Source of the DNA: Syntrophaceae bacterium UBA1163
GTDB taxonomy: Bacteria; Desulfobacterota; BSN033; UBA1163
DNA: 21,872 nucleotides
Direction of reading: 5' to 3'
Assembly (NCBI GenBank): GCA_002311635.1
Contig: DBZJ01000181.1
Coordinates: 1-21,872, forward strand
How positions within the stretch are numbered: the first letter of the stretch is position 1; each line of letters begins with the position of its first letter. Shown here in pieces: positions 1-6,847 of this stretch. Below the pieces are notes generated by a model, which searched no databases, was not told where the DNA came from, and was given only the letters and a program-made list of their open reading frames with translations. The translations under genes and the position numbers were made by a program.

Positions 1-819
1 AGCGGCAATAGCACCGATACCTACAAACCATCTCAGCTTCCTCACCTGTTCAGCCATGCCTGGATTAACAAACAGCACATATCCCGAAATAAAAAATAAC
101 AGATGGGCGACAAGGCACCAGCCGCCGAAGGAATACCTGTTACCCCAAAAGGTGCCCGGATAAATAAAGATGTCGATCAGACCCAACGGAAGGACAAGCA
201 ACAGCATCAATCTCCAGGGAGAATTAATCCTGGACGCCAGGGCGGACAACGGGCTTTTCCCCTTCCCCAACAGGTCCAGGAACAGTGGTAGACAGATAAG
301 AGAGAAGATGAAAAGCACGGCCAGGAACCACAAATGATAGAAGCTGAAATGAGCAAACCGCTCTGGCAGGTTCAAGAGATAGAGGGGGAAATAGCCCAAC
401 AAATTGGCGCACGGCGATTTGCCGCGGGAAAGCAGTTCATAATAAGCTTGTGGTACGACAATAACAAACACACCAAAAAGGAAGGGCACCAACAAGCGCA
501 GAATTCTTTCCCGGACGTATTGCCAAGCACTTCTCGATTGCAGCGAGTAATAGGTGCTGGCCCCTGCCAGCACCATAAACATGGGCATGATCCACTGGCT
601 CATGAATCCGACGATGATATTGGCACCTATCCAGGAGGTGGCATTTTTTACATGCCAGTCACTAAAGCGATCAAAGAACCTGGCTGAATGAAAAACGAAT
701 ACACAGAGGGTGGCGACTACCCGAAGCCAGTCAATATAGTCCACTCTGGTAGGCTTGTTCGCCGATATGTCATTCATAGAGATGGATTTCTGCTCCTTCA
801 GTGTCACCTTCGGTAGCAT
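1..819 (-). CDS. Acyltransferase-3 family membrane protein, partial (C-terminus beyond left edge)
   Basis: An open frame of 273 codons runs from an ATG at 819 off the left edge without a stop. The protein is very hydrophobic with several membrane helices. Near its start is DWLRVVATLCVFVFHS, which contains the Arg-X10-His pattern (R33, H44) typical of acyltransferase-3 (OafA/OpgC/NodX-type) membrane enzymes that move acyl groups onto cell-surface sugars or glucans. Later segments such as WIMPMFMVLAGAS and HLWFLAVLFIFSLI also fit that family. An in-frame TAA lies three codons upstream of 819, so this is the longest possible start. A second ATG at 777 is equally possible, since neither has a strong ribosome site. 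The real substrate cannot be told, and the gene is truncated only by the window edge. Plus-strand open frames here are antisense shadows. Confidence 0.8.
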   Translation of the reverse strand, partial: MLPKVTLKEQKSISMNDISANKPTRVDYIDWLRVVATLCVFVFHSARFFDRFSDWHVKNATSWIGANIIVGFMSQWIMPMFMVLAGASTYYSLQSRSAWQYVRERILRLLVPFLFGVFVIVVPQAYYELLSRGKSPCANLLGYFPLYLLNLPERFAHFSFYHLWFLAVLFIFSLICLPLFLDLLGKGKSPLSALASRINSPWRLMLLLVLPLGLIDIFIYPGTFWGNRYSFGGWCLVAHLLFFISGYVLFVNPGMAEQVRKLRWFVGIGAIAA

Positions 820-859
820 AGGCCCTTATACTACGGTTTAACCCAGTTTGGAAGGGCTA

Positions 860-1451
860 AGCCCCGACCAGATTCCCGGCCAAAATTAGAGATATAGGAG
901 AATAGGGGAAGCCCTTAATTTCAAGAGTACTTCCTCCCAATCGTGATTTTTTGATCTCTTGCCTCGATGCAACATTCCAAACAGTAATCGATAAAATAGG
1001 GGCGCTGGTGGGGAAGATTATTGGGCTGAGGAATTGGTCTTCACCAGGAGGTTGGTCCGGCATGAAAGAACTATTCGGTCTTCATTGACAAATGCTGGAG
1101 ATTTTCGCGTCAATATGCTGATTATTTCTTTCCCAAAGATTTATCGGTTGTGGAGAATATTTTGTACTCGTTGGATCCATTTTACCACCCCACCAACCCC
1201 ACATAGATTGTTCTGTAATGGTCGTGACTGGATGGAAGTATGGGTCTTGAATAGATGCTTCGTTTATGTGAAAATGAGTTGCACATACAGGTGACGTTAT
1301 GAAAAGAGTCAAGAGCAGGCTTACCGCTGACCCAAAGAAGATTCGAGTCTGCAAGCAAGAAGGACCTCAAAAATAGCCAACGAGTGGATGTATTGTCCCA
1401 CCTTTGGTAATATCGGACCCATTCCCTTCTTCGAAAGATGAGGTGTACCGG
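860..1451. other. Poorly resolved intergenic stretch
   Basis: Between the acyltransferase start and the sensor kinase no gene is convincing apart from the candidate exported mini-protein on the minus strand. A 25-residue basic micro-frame (ATG at 1299, stop at 1374-1376, AGGTGA upstream) is visible on the plus strand but has no support beyond its ribosome-site-like sequence. No clear promoter was found for either flanking gene. Confidence 0.4.
1082..1354 (-). CDS. Possible small exported protein (TTG start, unknown function)
   Basis: A 90-codon frame begins with TTG at 1354, preceded by GAGGT nine bases upstream. The first 25 residues look like a signal peptide: a charged start, the hydrophobic core AVSLLLTLFIT and a V-C-A cleavage site. 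The remainder is rich in aromatic residues, with a MWGWWGGK segment, and resembles no family I know. It ends in a TGA. The same frame then stays open to 857 (another 74 codons), so this could be a broken longer gene or a chance open frame. It overlaps nothing convincing on the other strand. Treat it as tentative. Confidence 0.3.
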   Translation of the reverse strand: MQTRIFFGSAVSLLLTLFITSPVCATHFHINEASIQDPYFHPVTTITEQSMWGWWGGKMDPTSTKYSPQPINLWERNNQHIDAKISSICQ

Positions 1452-2897
1452 GTGAGACCAACTATTTTTGTCCGCATGGTTATTGGCTATCTTGCCATAT
1501 TCATTCCCGTAGTGGCAGTGAGTGCCTATGCGTTCTCGCAGCTTGCCCTCTTCCGCAAAGTCACAGGTGGCATTTTACAGATTGACAATCGCATGGGGGA
1601 CCTTCAGCAAAAACTTGCCGATTCCATTCTCGCACAAACACGCTACGAAAAAAAATATATCCTCACAAAGGACAAGGAACTCTATCATCAGTTTATGCTC
1701 GCCGAAAGGGGCGTCAGTAAACGTATCGATGAGGCAATATCCATAGCAGATACCGTACGCAAAAGGGAGATATTAATCAGGGCAAAGGATTCCTACGAAC
1801 GTTATAAGACTCTCTTTGCTCAAGAAGTGGAATTGATCAACAAAAATCAAACCTATCTTCAGGAGAGTTATAGAGAGGAAAAGGAAAAAGCGGTAGACGA
1901 AATCCTGTGGGAGCTCAGAAATTTGAAGCTTTACGCAGAGCAAGATACCTATGAAAAGATAAAACAGTTTGGAGAATCGGGGGCAGGGGCAAATAAGGTC
2001 GCGGTACTGATGGGTGCAGGTTTTATCCTTTCGGGAATCGTTATCTCCATTTTCATCACCAGAAGCATCACGGGACCCCTTTCCTTTTTGAAGAAAAAGA
2101 CGAGGCAGGTCGCCAGAGGGGATTTCGATGGGAATTTGGTCCTCTCCTCTCCGCCTGAGATACGAGATCTAGCTCATGATTTTAACCTTATGTGTAACAG
2201 GTTGAAGGAAATGGATAAAATGAAGTCTGACTTCTTCTCATTGATGGCCCATGAGCTACGCATGCCCCTTGCCTCTATTAAAGAGGGAACCAATCTGTTA
2301 TTAAAAGGTCTAGGAGAGGAGTTTAAAGAGAAGCGGAAAGAGGTTCTCACAATTATAGCCGAGGAGAGCAACCATCTGATTGACCTGGTCAATTCCTTGC
2401 TGGACCTGTCAAAAATGGAGACGGGAATGATCGCCCTCAACCTTGAGGAATTGGATATCAGCTCCCTTATCAATAAAGCTGTTTCTGGAATGGAACCTCT
2501 GGCAATGGCTAAGAATGTAGGTCTCAAAACGGAAATACCGCAGGATTTGCCTTCTGTTAAGATGGATGGGGAAAGGATTCTTCAAGCCCTCAGGAATTTG
2601 ATCGGGAATGCTGTAAAATTTACACCCGGGGGTGGCCATATAACGATATCTGCCCTATCCATGGAAAAGGGGGTGAGGGTGTCCGTGGCAGACACAGGGC
2701 CCGGCATATCAAAAGGAGATTTGAACGCGATCTTTGATAAGTTTCAGCAGGCCACCATGACAAGCTATAATAAGATCAGAGGAACAGGCTTAGGTTTGGC
2801 TATCGTTAAACATATCATAAATGCTCATGGAGGTAAGGTTTGGGTAGAGAGCGAAATAGGACATGGAAGCACCTTTATTTTTGTATTGCCTGCATGA
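1452..2897 (+). CDS. Membrane sensor histidine kinase, GlrK/QseE-like
   Basis: Sensor kinase of a two-component system; it should autophosphorylate and pass phosphate to the response regulator encoded at 3325-4707. I chose the GTG at 1452 (481 residues) because GATGAGG ends eight bases upstream; a longer TTG start at 1404 lacks a good site. Counting from 1452: membrane helix about 6-29, a predicted periplasmic helical region about 30-182 with long charged, coiled-coil-like stretches, second helix about 183-203, HAMP linker, then HisKA with the H-box MAHELRMPLASIKEG (H267). The ATPase domain shows the N-box NLIGNAVKF (N386), DTGPGI (D414) and GTGLGLAI (444 on). The H-box wording and the gene order resemble enterobacterial GlrK/QseE. 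The 3' end overlaps the lipoprotein gene by 58 bases. The signal sensed is unknown. Confidence 0.93.
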   Translation: MRPTIFVRMVIGYLAIFIPVVAVSAYAFSQLALFRKVTGGILQIDNRMGDLQQKLADSILAQTRYEKKYILTKDKELYHQFMLAERGVSKRIDEAISIADTVRKREILIRAKDSYERYKTLFAQEVELINKNQTYLQESYREEKEKAVDEILWELRNLKLYAEQDTYEKIKQFGESGAGANKVAVLMGAGFILSGIVISIFITRSITGPLSFLKKKTRQVARGDFDGNLVLSSPPEIRDLAHDFNLMCNRLKEMDKMKSDFFSLMAHELRMPLASIKEGTNLLLKGLGEEFKEKRKEVLTIIAEESNHLIDLVNSLLDLSKMETGMIALNLEELDISSLINKAVSGMEPLAMAKNVGLKTEIPQDLPSVKMDGERILQALRNLIGNAVKFTPGGGHITISALSMEKGVRVSVADTGPGISKGDLNAIFDKFQQATMTSYNKIRGTGLGLAIVKHIINAHGGKVWVESEIGHGSTFIFVLPA

Positions 2898-3328
2898 TCC
2901 TCATATCCCTTGCTGGCTGTGCTACGTTGAAAGAAATGGAGGCGAAAAGGGAGACCCGTAAGTACCTCATCACGGCACAGAAACTCGTCGACCAGGGGGA
3001 TTACGAGGGATCTTTGAAAGAAAACCAGAAAGTTTTATCGTTGTATGATAACGCTTCTCCCGGAGATGAGGCCCTTTTTAATGCAGGGCTCATTTACGCC
3101 CATCCTGGGTATCCCAAAAGGGACTATCAGAAATCCCTTGATCACTTCAAAAGATTGGTGAAGGTCTTTCCTCAGAGCCCTTTTGCTGGGCAGGCTAAAA
3201 TATGGATAGGGATACTTCAGGAGAATGAAAGATTAAAGAGAGAAATTGAAGAGTTGAACAAAACTATAAATAAATCGAAGCAAGTGGACATAGAGATAGA
3301 CGAAAAAAAGAAGGAGCTTTCAAAATGA
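2840..3328 (+). CDS. TPR-type lipoprotein of the kinase operon, QseG-like
   Basis: A 162-residue lipoprotein encoded between kinase and regulator. The TTG start at 2840 is supported by the strong ribosome site GGAGGTAAGG just upstream, inside the end of the kinase gene. It is also needed to give a full signal peptide: MGRERNRTWKHLYFC, a hydrophobic stretch, then the lipobox LAGC (Cys27). An internal ATG at 2894 would leave only six residues before the Cys. The mature part holds helical repeats of TPR character, with GDYEGSLKENQKVL and a later DYQKSLDHFKRLVKVFPQSP unit, and ends in a charged coiled coil (about 125-162). Position and features match QseG/YfhG, the lipoprotein between the kinase and regulator genes in enterobacteria. 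A role in modulating the kinase from the membrane is inference. Confidence 0.85.
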   Translation: MGRERNRTWKHLYFCIACMILISLAGCATLKEMEAKRETRKYLITAQKLVDQGDYEGSLKENQKVLSLYDNASPGDEALFNAGLIYAHPGYPKRDYQKSLDHFKRLVKVFPQSPFAGQAKIWIGILQENERLKREIEELNKTINKSKQVDIEIDEKKKELSK

Positions 3329-4707
3329 CGACGCTGTCTTCAAGAAAGATATTGGTGGTGGACGATGATGGTAACTTTTTAAAGCTGATCAGGATGAGGC
3401 TTGAGCTGGCAGCCTATGAGGTGGCCACCGTCATGAACGAAGACGAAGCAATAGCCAAAGCCAGGGATGAGACGTTCGCCCTTTCTATTATTGACCTCAA
3501 GCTCGTCCATAGAGATGGAATCTCTCTGATGGAAGAGATGCAATCCATCAATCCCTATATGCCCATCATCATCCTGACTGCCCACGGTAGTATTGAAAGC
3601 GCTGTGGAGGCTACGAAGAAGGGGGCTTTTAACTTTCTTAACAAGCCCTTTGATCCTGAGGAGCTGCTATTACAAGTAGAAAAGGCAATGGAGAATCAGA
3701 GGCTTATCTCTGAGGTAAAAAGGCTCAGCGGGCTCTTAAAAGAAAGATATGATTTCCAGAACATTATTGCAAGAAGTGAAAAGATGCGTAAGGTGTTAGA
3801 GTTGGTATCCCGTATTGCTAGGACGGACTCCACCATTTACATCTCCGGAGAAAGCGGCACGGGCAAGGAGGTGATCGCAAAGGCAATCCATCTTGCCAGT
3901 GAAAGAAGAGATAGACCCTTTGTGGATATCAATTGTGCTGCTATCCCCGAAACCCTCTTGGAGAGTGAACTCTTCGGCCACGAAAGGGGGGCATTTACCG
4001 ATGCCAAAAGGAGCTACCAAGGGCTATTTGCCCGGTCCCATCAGGGAACCATCTTCCTGGATGAGATCGGAGACATGTCCCTCTCCATTCAGGCAAAACT
4101 CCTCAGGGTACTCCAAGAAAAGAAATTCTATCCATTAGGGAGTGGAAAGCCAGTGGAGGTGGATGTGAGGGTGATTGTGGCCACCAATAGGGACCTGGAA
4201 GCCAAGGTGAAAAATGGTTCCTTCCGTGAAGACCTCTTCTACAGGATCCATGTCGTCCCGATCGACCTTCCACCTTTAAAGGAAAGGAAAGAAGATATCC
4301 CCCTTCTGGCGGAGCATTTTTTGAGCAAAATCAGCCAGAGGATGAAAAAAGACATGAAAGGCATCTCGGCCATGGCTATGCAGAAACTCATGCTTTATGA
4401 CTGGCCTGGAAATGTGCGGGAACTTGAGAATACCATTGAGCACGCAGTGGCCATAACCCAGCATGATGTCATCAGTGAAGAGATTGTTCTCTCCACAAAG
4501 GATCTACCTAGGAAATCGTTAAAACCCTTTAAAGAAGCAGTGGAAGAGTTTAAAAGGGGATATGTTGTTCGCCTCCTTGAATTCACTAAAGGCAATGTAA
4601 GTAAGGCAGCGGAACTGGCAGGAAAATACCGGGCCGATTTTTACGGTCTTGTCAAAAAACATAACCTCAAACCGGAGGATTTTAAAAACTTCGATAAAGA
4701 AAAGTAA
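3325..4707 (+). CDS. Sigma-54-dependent response regulator, GlrR/QseF-like
   Basis: NtrC-family activator of 460 residues. Receiver domain 7-120 has acidic pocket DDD (13-15), phosphoacceptor D57, T85 and K107. The AAA+ domain has Walker A GESGTGKE (175-182), the sigma-54 contact loop GAFTDA (222-227), Walker B GTIFLDE (241-247) and the REDLFYR arginine-finger region (301-307). The C-terminal Fis-type HTH (about 419-446) reads GNVSKAAELAGKYRADFYGL, a form characteristic of GlrR/QseF. All catalytic motifs are intact, so it should hydrolyse ATP to open sigma-54 promoters. Its ATG overlaps the lipoprotein stop (ATGA), implying translational coupling. The nearest candidate target is the sigma-54 promoter at 4872-4886 just downstream. 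Confidence 0.95.
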   Translation: MTTLSSRKILVVDDDGNFLKLIRMRLELAAYEVATVMNEDEAIAKARDETFALSIIDLKLVHRDGISLMEEMQSINPYMPIIILTAHGSIESAVEATKKGAFNFLNKPFDPEELLLQVEKAMENQRLISEVKRLSGLLKERYDFQNIIARSEKMRKVLELVSRIARTDSTIYISGESGTGKEVIAKAIHLASERRDRPFVDINCAAIPETLLESELFGHERGAFTDAKRSYQGLFARSHQGTIFLDEIGDMSLSIQAKLLRVLQEKKFYPLGSGKPVEVDVRVIVATNRDLEAKVKNGSFREDLFYRIHVVPIDLPPLKERKEDIPLLAEHFLSKISQRMKKDMKGISAMAMQKLMLYDWPGNVRELENTIEHAVAITQHDVISEEIVLSTKDLPRKSLKPFKEAVEEFKRGYVVRLLEFTKGNVSKAAELAGKYRADFYGLVKKHNLKPEDFKNFDKEK

Positions 4708-4742
4708 TCCTAGACCATATCCGCACTTGGTATTGGAAATTC

Positions 4743-4782
4743 TATACACTTCGCGATATCTTCAGTATATGATAATCTATAC
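4743..4782. promoter_or_regulatory. Candidate activator sites upstream of the sigma-54 promoter
   Basis: Three half-sites TATAC (4743-4747), GTATA (4765-4769) and TATAC (4778-4782) form two inverted pairs about 90-130 bases upstream of the sigma-54 promoter, the usual distance for enhancer sites of NtrC-type activators. The enterobacterial GlrR box (TGTC-N10-GACA) is not seen. Assignment to the regulator encoded just upstream is inference from position only. Confidence 0.25.
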
Positions 4783-4871
4783 AGAAAGATTCCTTTTAAA
4801 GGAAACCCGCCAAAGCACTAATTAATAATTTCTCTTTAAATATCAAACCGTTTCTAAACTCCGCCTCGGTC

Positions 4872-4886
4872 TGGCACGCCATTTGC
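4872..4886 (+). promoter_or_regulatory. Sigma-54 (-24/-12) promoter
   Basis: TGGCACG, four bases (CCAT), then TTGC: this matches every position of the accepted sigma-54 consensus, with GG at 4873-4874 and GC at 4885-4886. Transcription should start near 4897-4899 and run rightwards. It lies 165 bases after the stop of a sigma-54-dependent activator gene and upstream of the small exported-protein genes at 5368 and 5797. Confidence 0.8.
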
Positions 4887-4908
4887 CCTTCTCACCACCG
4901 AGCAGTTG

Positions 4909-4925
4909 CCCTTCTGAAAGAAGGG
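4909..4925 (+). promoter_or_regulatory. Hairpin at 5' end of the sigma-54 transcript
   Basis: CCCTTCT-GAA-AGAAGGG is a perfect 7-bp stem with a three-base loop. It begins about 11 bases after the expected start of the sigma-54 transcript, where it could stabilise the RNA 5' end. No run of T follows, so it is not an intrinsic terminator. Confidence 0.35.
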
Positions 4926-5061
4926 AGCTGAACAGGTCAAAGGCACTGTCTCAAAAATTGAAGGCAATAAGCTGACCGTTTCCCAGAATACGGTCACTCC
5001 TTATATTTCCATGCCCAAGCTCAACGGACATGGGCGACATAGAAAAAAAGGACGAGGGCGT
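4918..5061 (+). pseudogene. Remnant of a small exported protein gene (KGTVSKIEGNKLTV fragment)
   Basis: After a TGA at 4915-4917 an open frame without a start codon reads KKGAEQVKGTVSKIEGNKLTV and continues to a TAA at 5059-5061. The KGTVxKIEGNKLTV pattern is common in small exported beta-strand proteins (DUF5666-like). No start codon or signal peptide precedes it, so it looks like the surviving piece of a decayed gene. The reading is based on a short segment and could be chance. Confidence 0.25.
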
Positions 5062-5371
5062 TAAGATCGTACAGGACCAAAAAATCCTGCAGCAGATATT
5101 CAATTCCTTGCCAGACTCCGGAAGGGATCAGATCGACGTGGTGATGATAGGGAAGATCAGTAATGTGGAGAATCAAAGCTTTGGGTTCATGAGGTTCCTT
5201 AATGAGCTTCCGATGCCCCGTATGCAGTCACTCAGAAACGAAGCCATTAGAATCGCAAGAAATTTTCTGAGGTCGGACGAAAAGACAGCAAAATTTTTGG
5301 GGATTGGCAGAACAACCTTATCTCCCAGCTACAAGCTGGGCAAAACATCATCAAAGGGGGATGAACCATGA
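5030..5371 (+). CDS. Hypothetical protein with a Fis-like HTH segment near its end
   Basis: A 113-codon frame from ATG at 5030, stopping at a TGA that overlaps the ATG of the next gene by four bases. I do not recognise the bulk of it. The stretch EKTAKFLGIGRTTL near residue 85-98 resembles the recognition helix region of Fis-type HTH domains in sigma-54 activators, but the rest of the domain and what should follow are absent. No good ribosome site precedes the ATG. It lies downstream of the sigma-54 promoter and partly overlaps the remnant ending at 5061. It may be a real small protein or a decayed regulator fragment. Confidence 0.35.
   Translation: MGDIEKKDEGVKIVQDQKILQQIFNSLPDSGRDQIDVVMIGKISNVENQSFGFMRFLNELPMPRMQSLRNEAIRIARNFLRSDEKTAKFLGIGRTTLSPSYKLGKTSSKGDEP
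5324..5340 (+). promoter_or_regulatory. Hairpin just upstream of the Fn3-like gene
   Basis: CCCAGCT-ACA-AGCTGGG is a perfect 7-bp stem with a three-base loop, ending 27 bases before the ATG at 5368. It has no T run and lies inside the preceding frame. It may influence translation or mark an mRNA processing point; that is inference. Confidence 0.25.
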
Positions 5372-5784
5372 AAAAGATCGCTTTTGCTTTGTTGGCTGCG
5401 GCTCTGGTTTTTCTTTCAACCGTCGGCCTCGGTGCAACCATCAATCTGAAGACGACCTGGACGAACCCGACCACGAACACGGACGGGTCGCAGTTGACTG
5501 ACCTTGCGGGTTTTAACCTGTATAGGACCGACGGCACGCGCACTAAAATCAACACGTCCCTCATTCCAGCAACAAGCGGGACGTCGTCATCTCCCTACTT
5601 GTTCACTGAGGCACCGACCGCAAGTTGCACGATGACGTTTGTTGTAACCGCCATGGACAGCGCCGGCACCGAGAGCGCCGATAGCAACACGGCAAGCTAC
5701 GTCTACACGCCAGCTCCGGTGCCGCCGCCACCGGGAGAGACTCCATCTGCTCCGAGCAAGCTATTGATAATACTTCAGCCGTAA
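5368..5784 (+). CDS. Small exported protein with one fibronectin type III-like domain
   Basis: A 138-residue protein. Residues 1-23 are a clear signal peptide (MKKIAFALLAAALVFLSTVGLG followed by A). Residues about 25-113 have Fn3 character: TWTNPTTNTDGSQLTDLAGFNLYR at the start, and a final strand pair with TFVVTAMDSAGTESADSN. The tail is a proline-rich linker (APVPPPPGETPSAPSK) that ends abruptly. GGGGATG lies just upstream of the ATG, which overlaps the previous stop (ATGA). The Fn3 fold suggests a binding or surface role, but the partner is unknown. Codons here are richer in G/C than in the preceding signalling operon, which may point to a separate origin. It is probably co-transcribed with the next gene, 12 bases further on, from the sigma-54 promoter. 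Confidence 0.75.
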   Translation: MKKIAFALLAAALVFLSTVGLGATINLKTTWTNPTTNTDGSQLTDLAGFNLYRTDGTRTKINTSLIPATSGTSSSPYLFTEAPTASCTMTFVVTAMDSAGTESADSNTASYVYTPAPVPPPPGETPSAPSKLLIILQP

Positions 5785-5796
5785 GGAGGTGAGAGA

Positions 5797-6150
5797 ATGA
5801 AGAAGATAATCTTGGGTTTGTTTCTGGTGATGATCCTGTTTTCCGTTTCTTTTTCGCAGCCGGTTAAAGGGGCAAGGAATCTGGGGACGTTCTCTCATGG
5901 GGCAATATACAGCTACACTGAGGATAGCTACCCGGTTGTCCTGTATTACCAGGGATACACGAACACGGTGCTCGTCCTCTACCTCTCGACTTCCTCCTCC
6001 AATCCGAATCAAGTGACGTCGGAGATATATCTGTACAAGGCGGCCGGGGCGCCATATTGGGAGAGGATCTTCCAGACGGACACCTCAACGGAGACCCTTT
6101 ACATGTATCCTGTTATCGGAAACCAACTGACGGTATGGATAAACCCATAA
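5797..6150 (+). CDS. Small exported protein of unknown family
   Basis: A 117-residue protein with a strong ribosome site (TAAGGAGGTGAGAGA) before its ATG. The signal peptide covers about residues 1-20 or 1-26 (hydrophobic core IILGLFLVMILFSVSF, then SQPVKGA). The mature part is about 90 residues rich in Tyr, Ser and Thr, with alternating beta-strand-like segments such as YPVVLYYQGYTNTVLVLYLS. It contains no Cys after the signal and no motif I know. It starts 12 bases after the Fn3-like gene, so the two are very likely one transcript and may act together at the cell surface or in the periplasm. Confidence 0.7.
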   Translation: MKKIILGLFLVMILFSVSFSQPVKGARNLGTFSHGAIYSYTEDSYPVVLYYQGYTNTVLVLYLSTSSSNPNQVTSEIYLYKAAGAPYWERIFQTDTSTETLYMYPVIGNQLTVWINP

Positions 6151-6209
6151 CGGGATTTTGATGAAGAACAAAAAATCCAAACAAGAAGGTAACGTAAGAT
6201 GAAGAAATT

Positions 6210-6272
6210 ATGAGGGGATTTCTGGCTCTGCTGTTTTTGGGTGTGTTCTTTGCCGTGCCAGCCATGACCTGA
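6210..6272 (+). pseudogene. Truncated signal-peptide frame (remnant of a third exported protein)
   Basis: ATG at 6210 opens MRGFLALLFLGVFFAVPAMT and then a TGA. This is a near-perfect signal peptide with an A-x-A-like end but no mature protein behind it. The following 150 bases stay open in a different frame (HDLTSIMDFLRMSRTTN and onward) without a start of their own, as expected for a frameshifted or deleted gene. It follows the two intact exported-protein genes. A very short real peptide cannot be excluded. Confidence 0.35.
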
Positions 6273-6358
6273 CGAGCATCATGGACTTCTTGCGCATGAG
6301 CCGGACGACGAATCTCAAGGCGCTGGCAACCATACGTCTCAGCTCGAGCGTGTCAGGA

Positions 6359-6388
6359 AGGTGCCTGGGGTTCAATCCGGAGGCACCT
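6359..6388. repeat. Inverted repeat at the end of the small-protein cluster
   Basis: AGGTGCCT and AGGCACCT form an 8-bp perfect stem around 14 bases. No T run follows on either side, so terminator function is weakly supported, although its place between convergent genes fits one. Confidence 0.3.
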
Positions 6389-6448
6389 GTTAGAGGACGT
6401 ACGCGTTGATCTCCTTATCCATCGCCCCTTCACCGACTCTTCTTCTCT

Positions 6449-6847
6449 TCATCGATGAAAATAAGCGGCAAGTACCACACACATAGCTGGAAAGGCAAAT
6501 GTTTCCACGGCGATCAAGCCGCCGATGACAATGCTTGTCCTTTCTCCGGATCTTCCTGAACACTCCTTAACGATTCTTTCACCGTTTTTCTTCGAAATGT
6601 AGTAATAATATGCTCCGCCAAACAAGATAAAAATGACTGAGATAAAAATTATCGCCAAAGCTCCCCGGATTAACGGGGGAATGCGCACCACGGGAGCGGA
6701 GATTCCAAATAATCCGAGGAAGTAGAAGAATGCCGTCGTCGCCACCCAAGTCGCGGCACTCGCGTGTGCATCCTTTTTACTCGGCGTCTTCATGATAAAA
6801 CGATAACAATAGTAGTAGTCTCGTTCAGTCAACGAACAACGCTTCAT
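6449..6847 (-). CDS. Small multi-pass membrane protein, unknown function
   Basis: A 132-residue protein with three likely membrane helices: about residues 33-55 (ATWVATTAFFYFLGLFGISA), 62-84 (GALAIIFISVIFILFGGAYY) and 106-129 (IVIGGLIAVETFAFPAMCVV). The segment after helix two is positively charged (SKKNGERIVKE). The ATG at 6847 has AGAGG nine bases upstream. An internal Met at residue 19 lacks a site. I see no family motif. It stands alone between the exported-protein cluster, which converges on it, and a long untranslated stretch. Confidence 0.6.
   Translation of the reverse strand: MKRCSLTERDYYYCYRFIMKTPSKKDAHASAATWVATTAFFYFLGLFGISAPVVRIPPLIRGALAIIFISVIFILFGGAYYYYISKKNGERIVKECSGRSGERTSIVIGGLIAVETFAFPAMCVVLAAYFHR

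Noticed and set aside
1299..1376. 25-residue basic micro-frame on the plus strand with AGGTGA upstream
   Set aside because: Very short, no conserved feature, overlaps the candidate exported protein on the other strand; not enough to call a gene.
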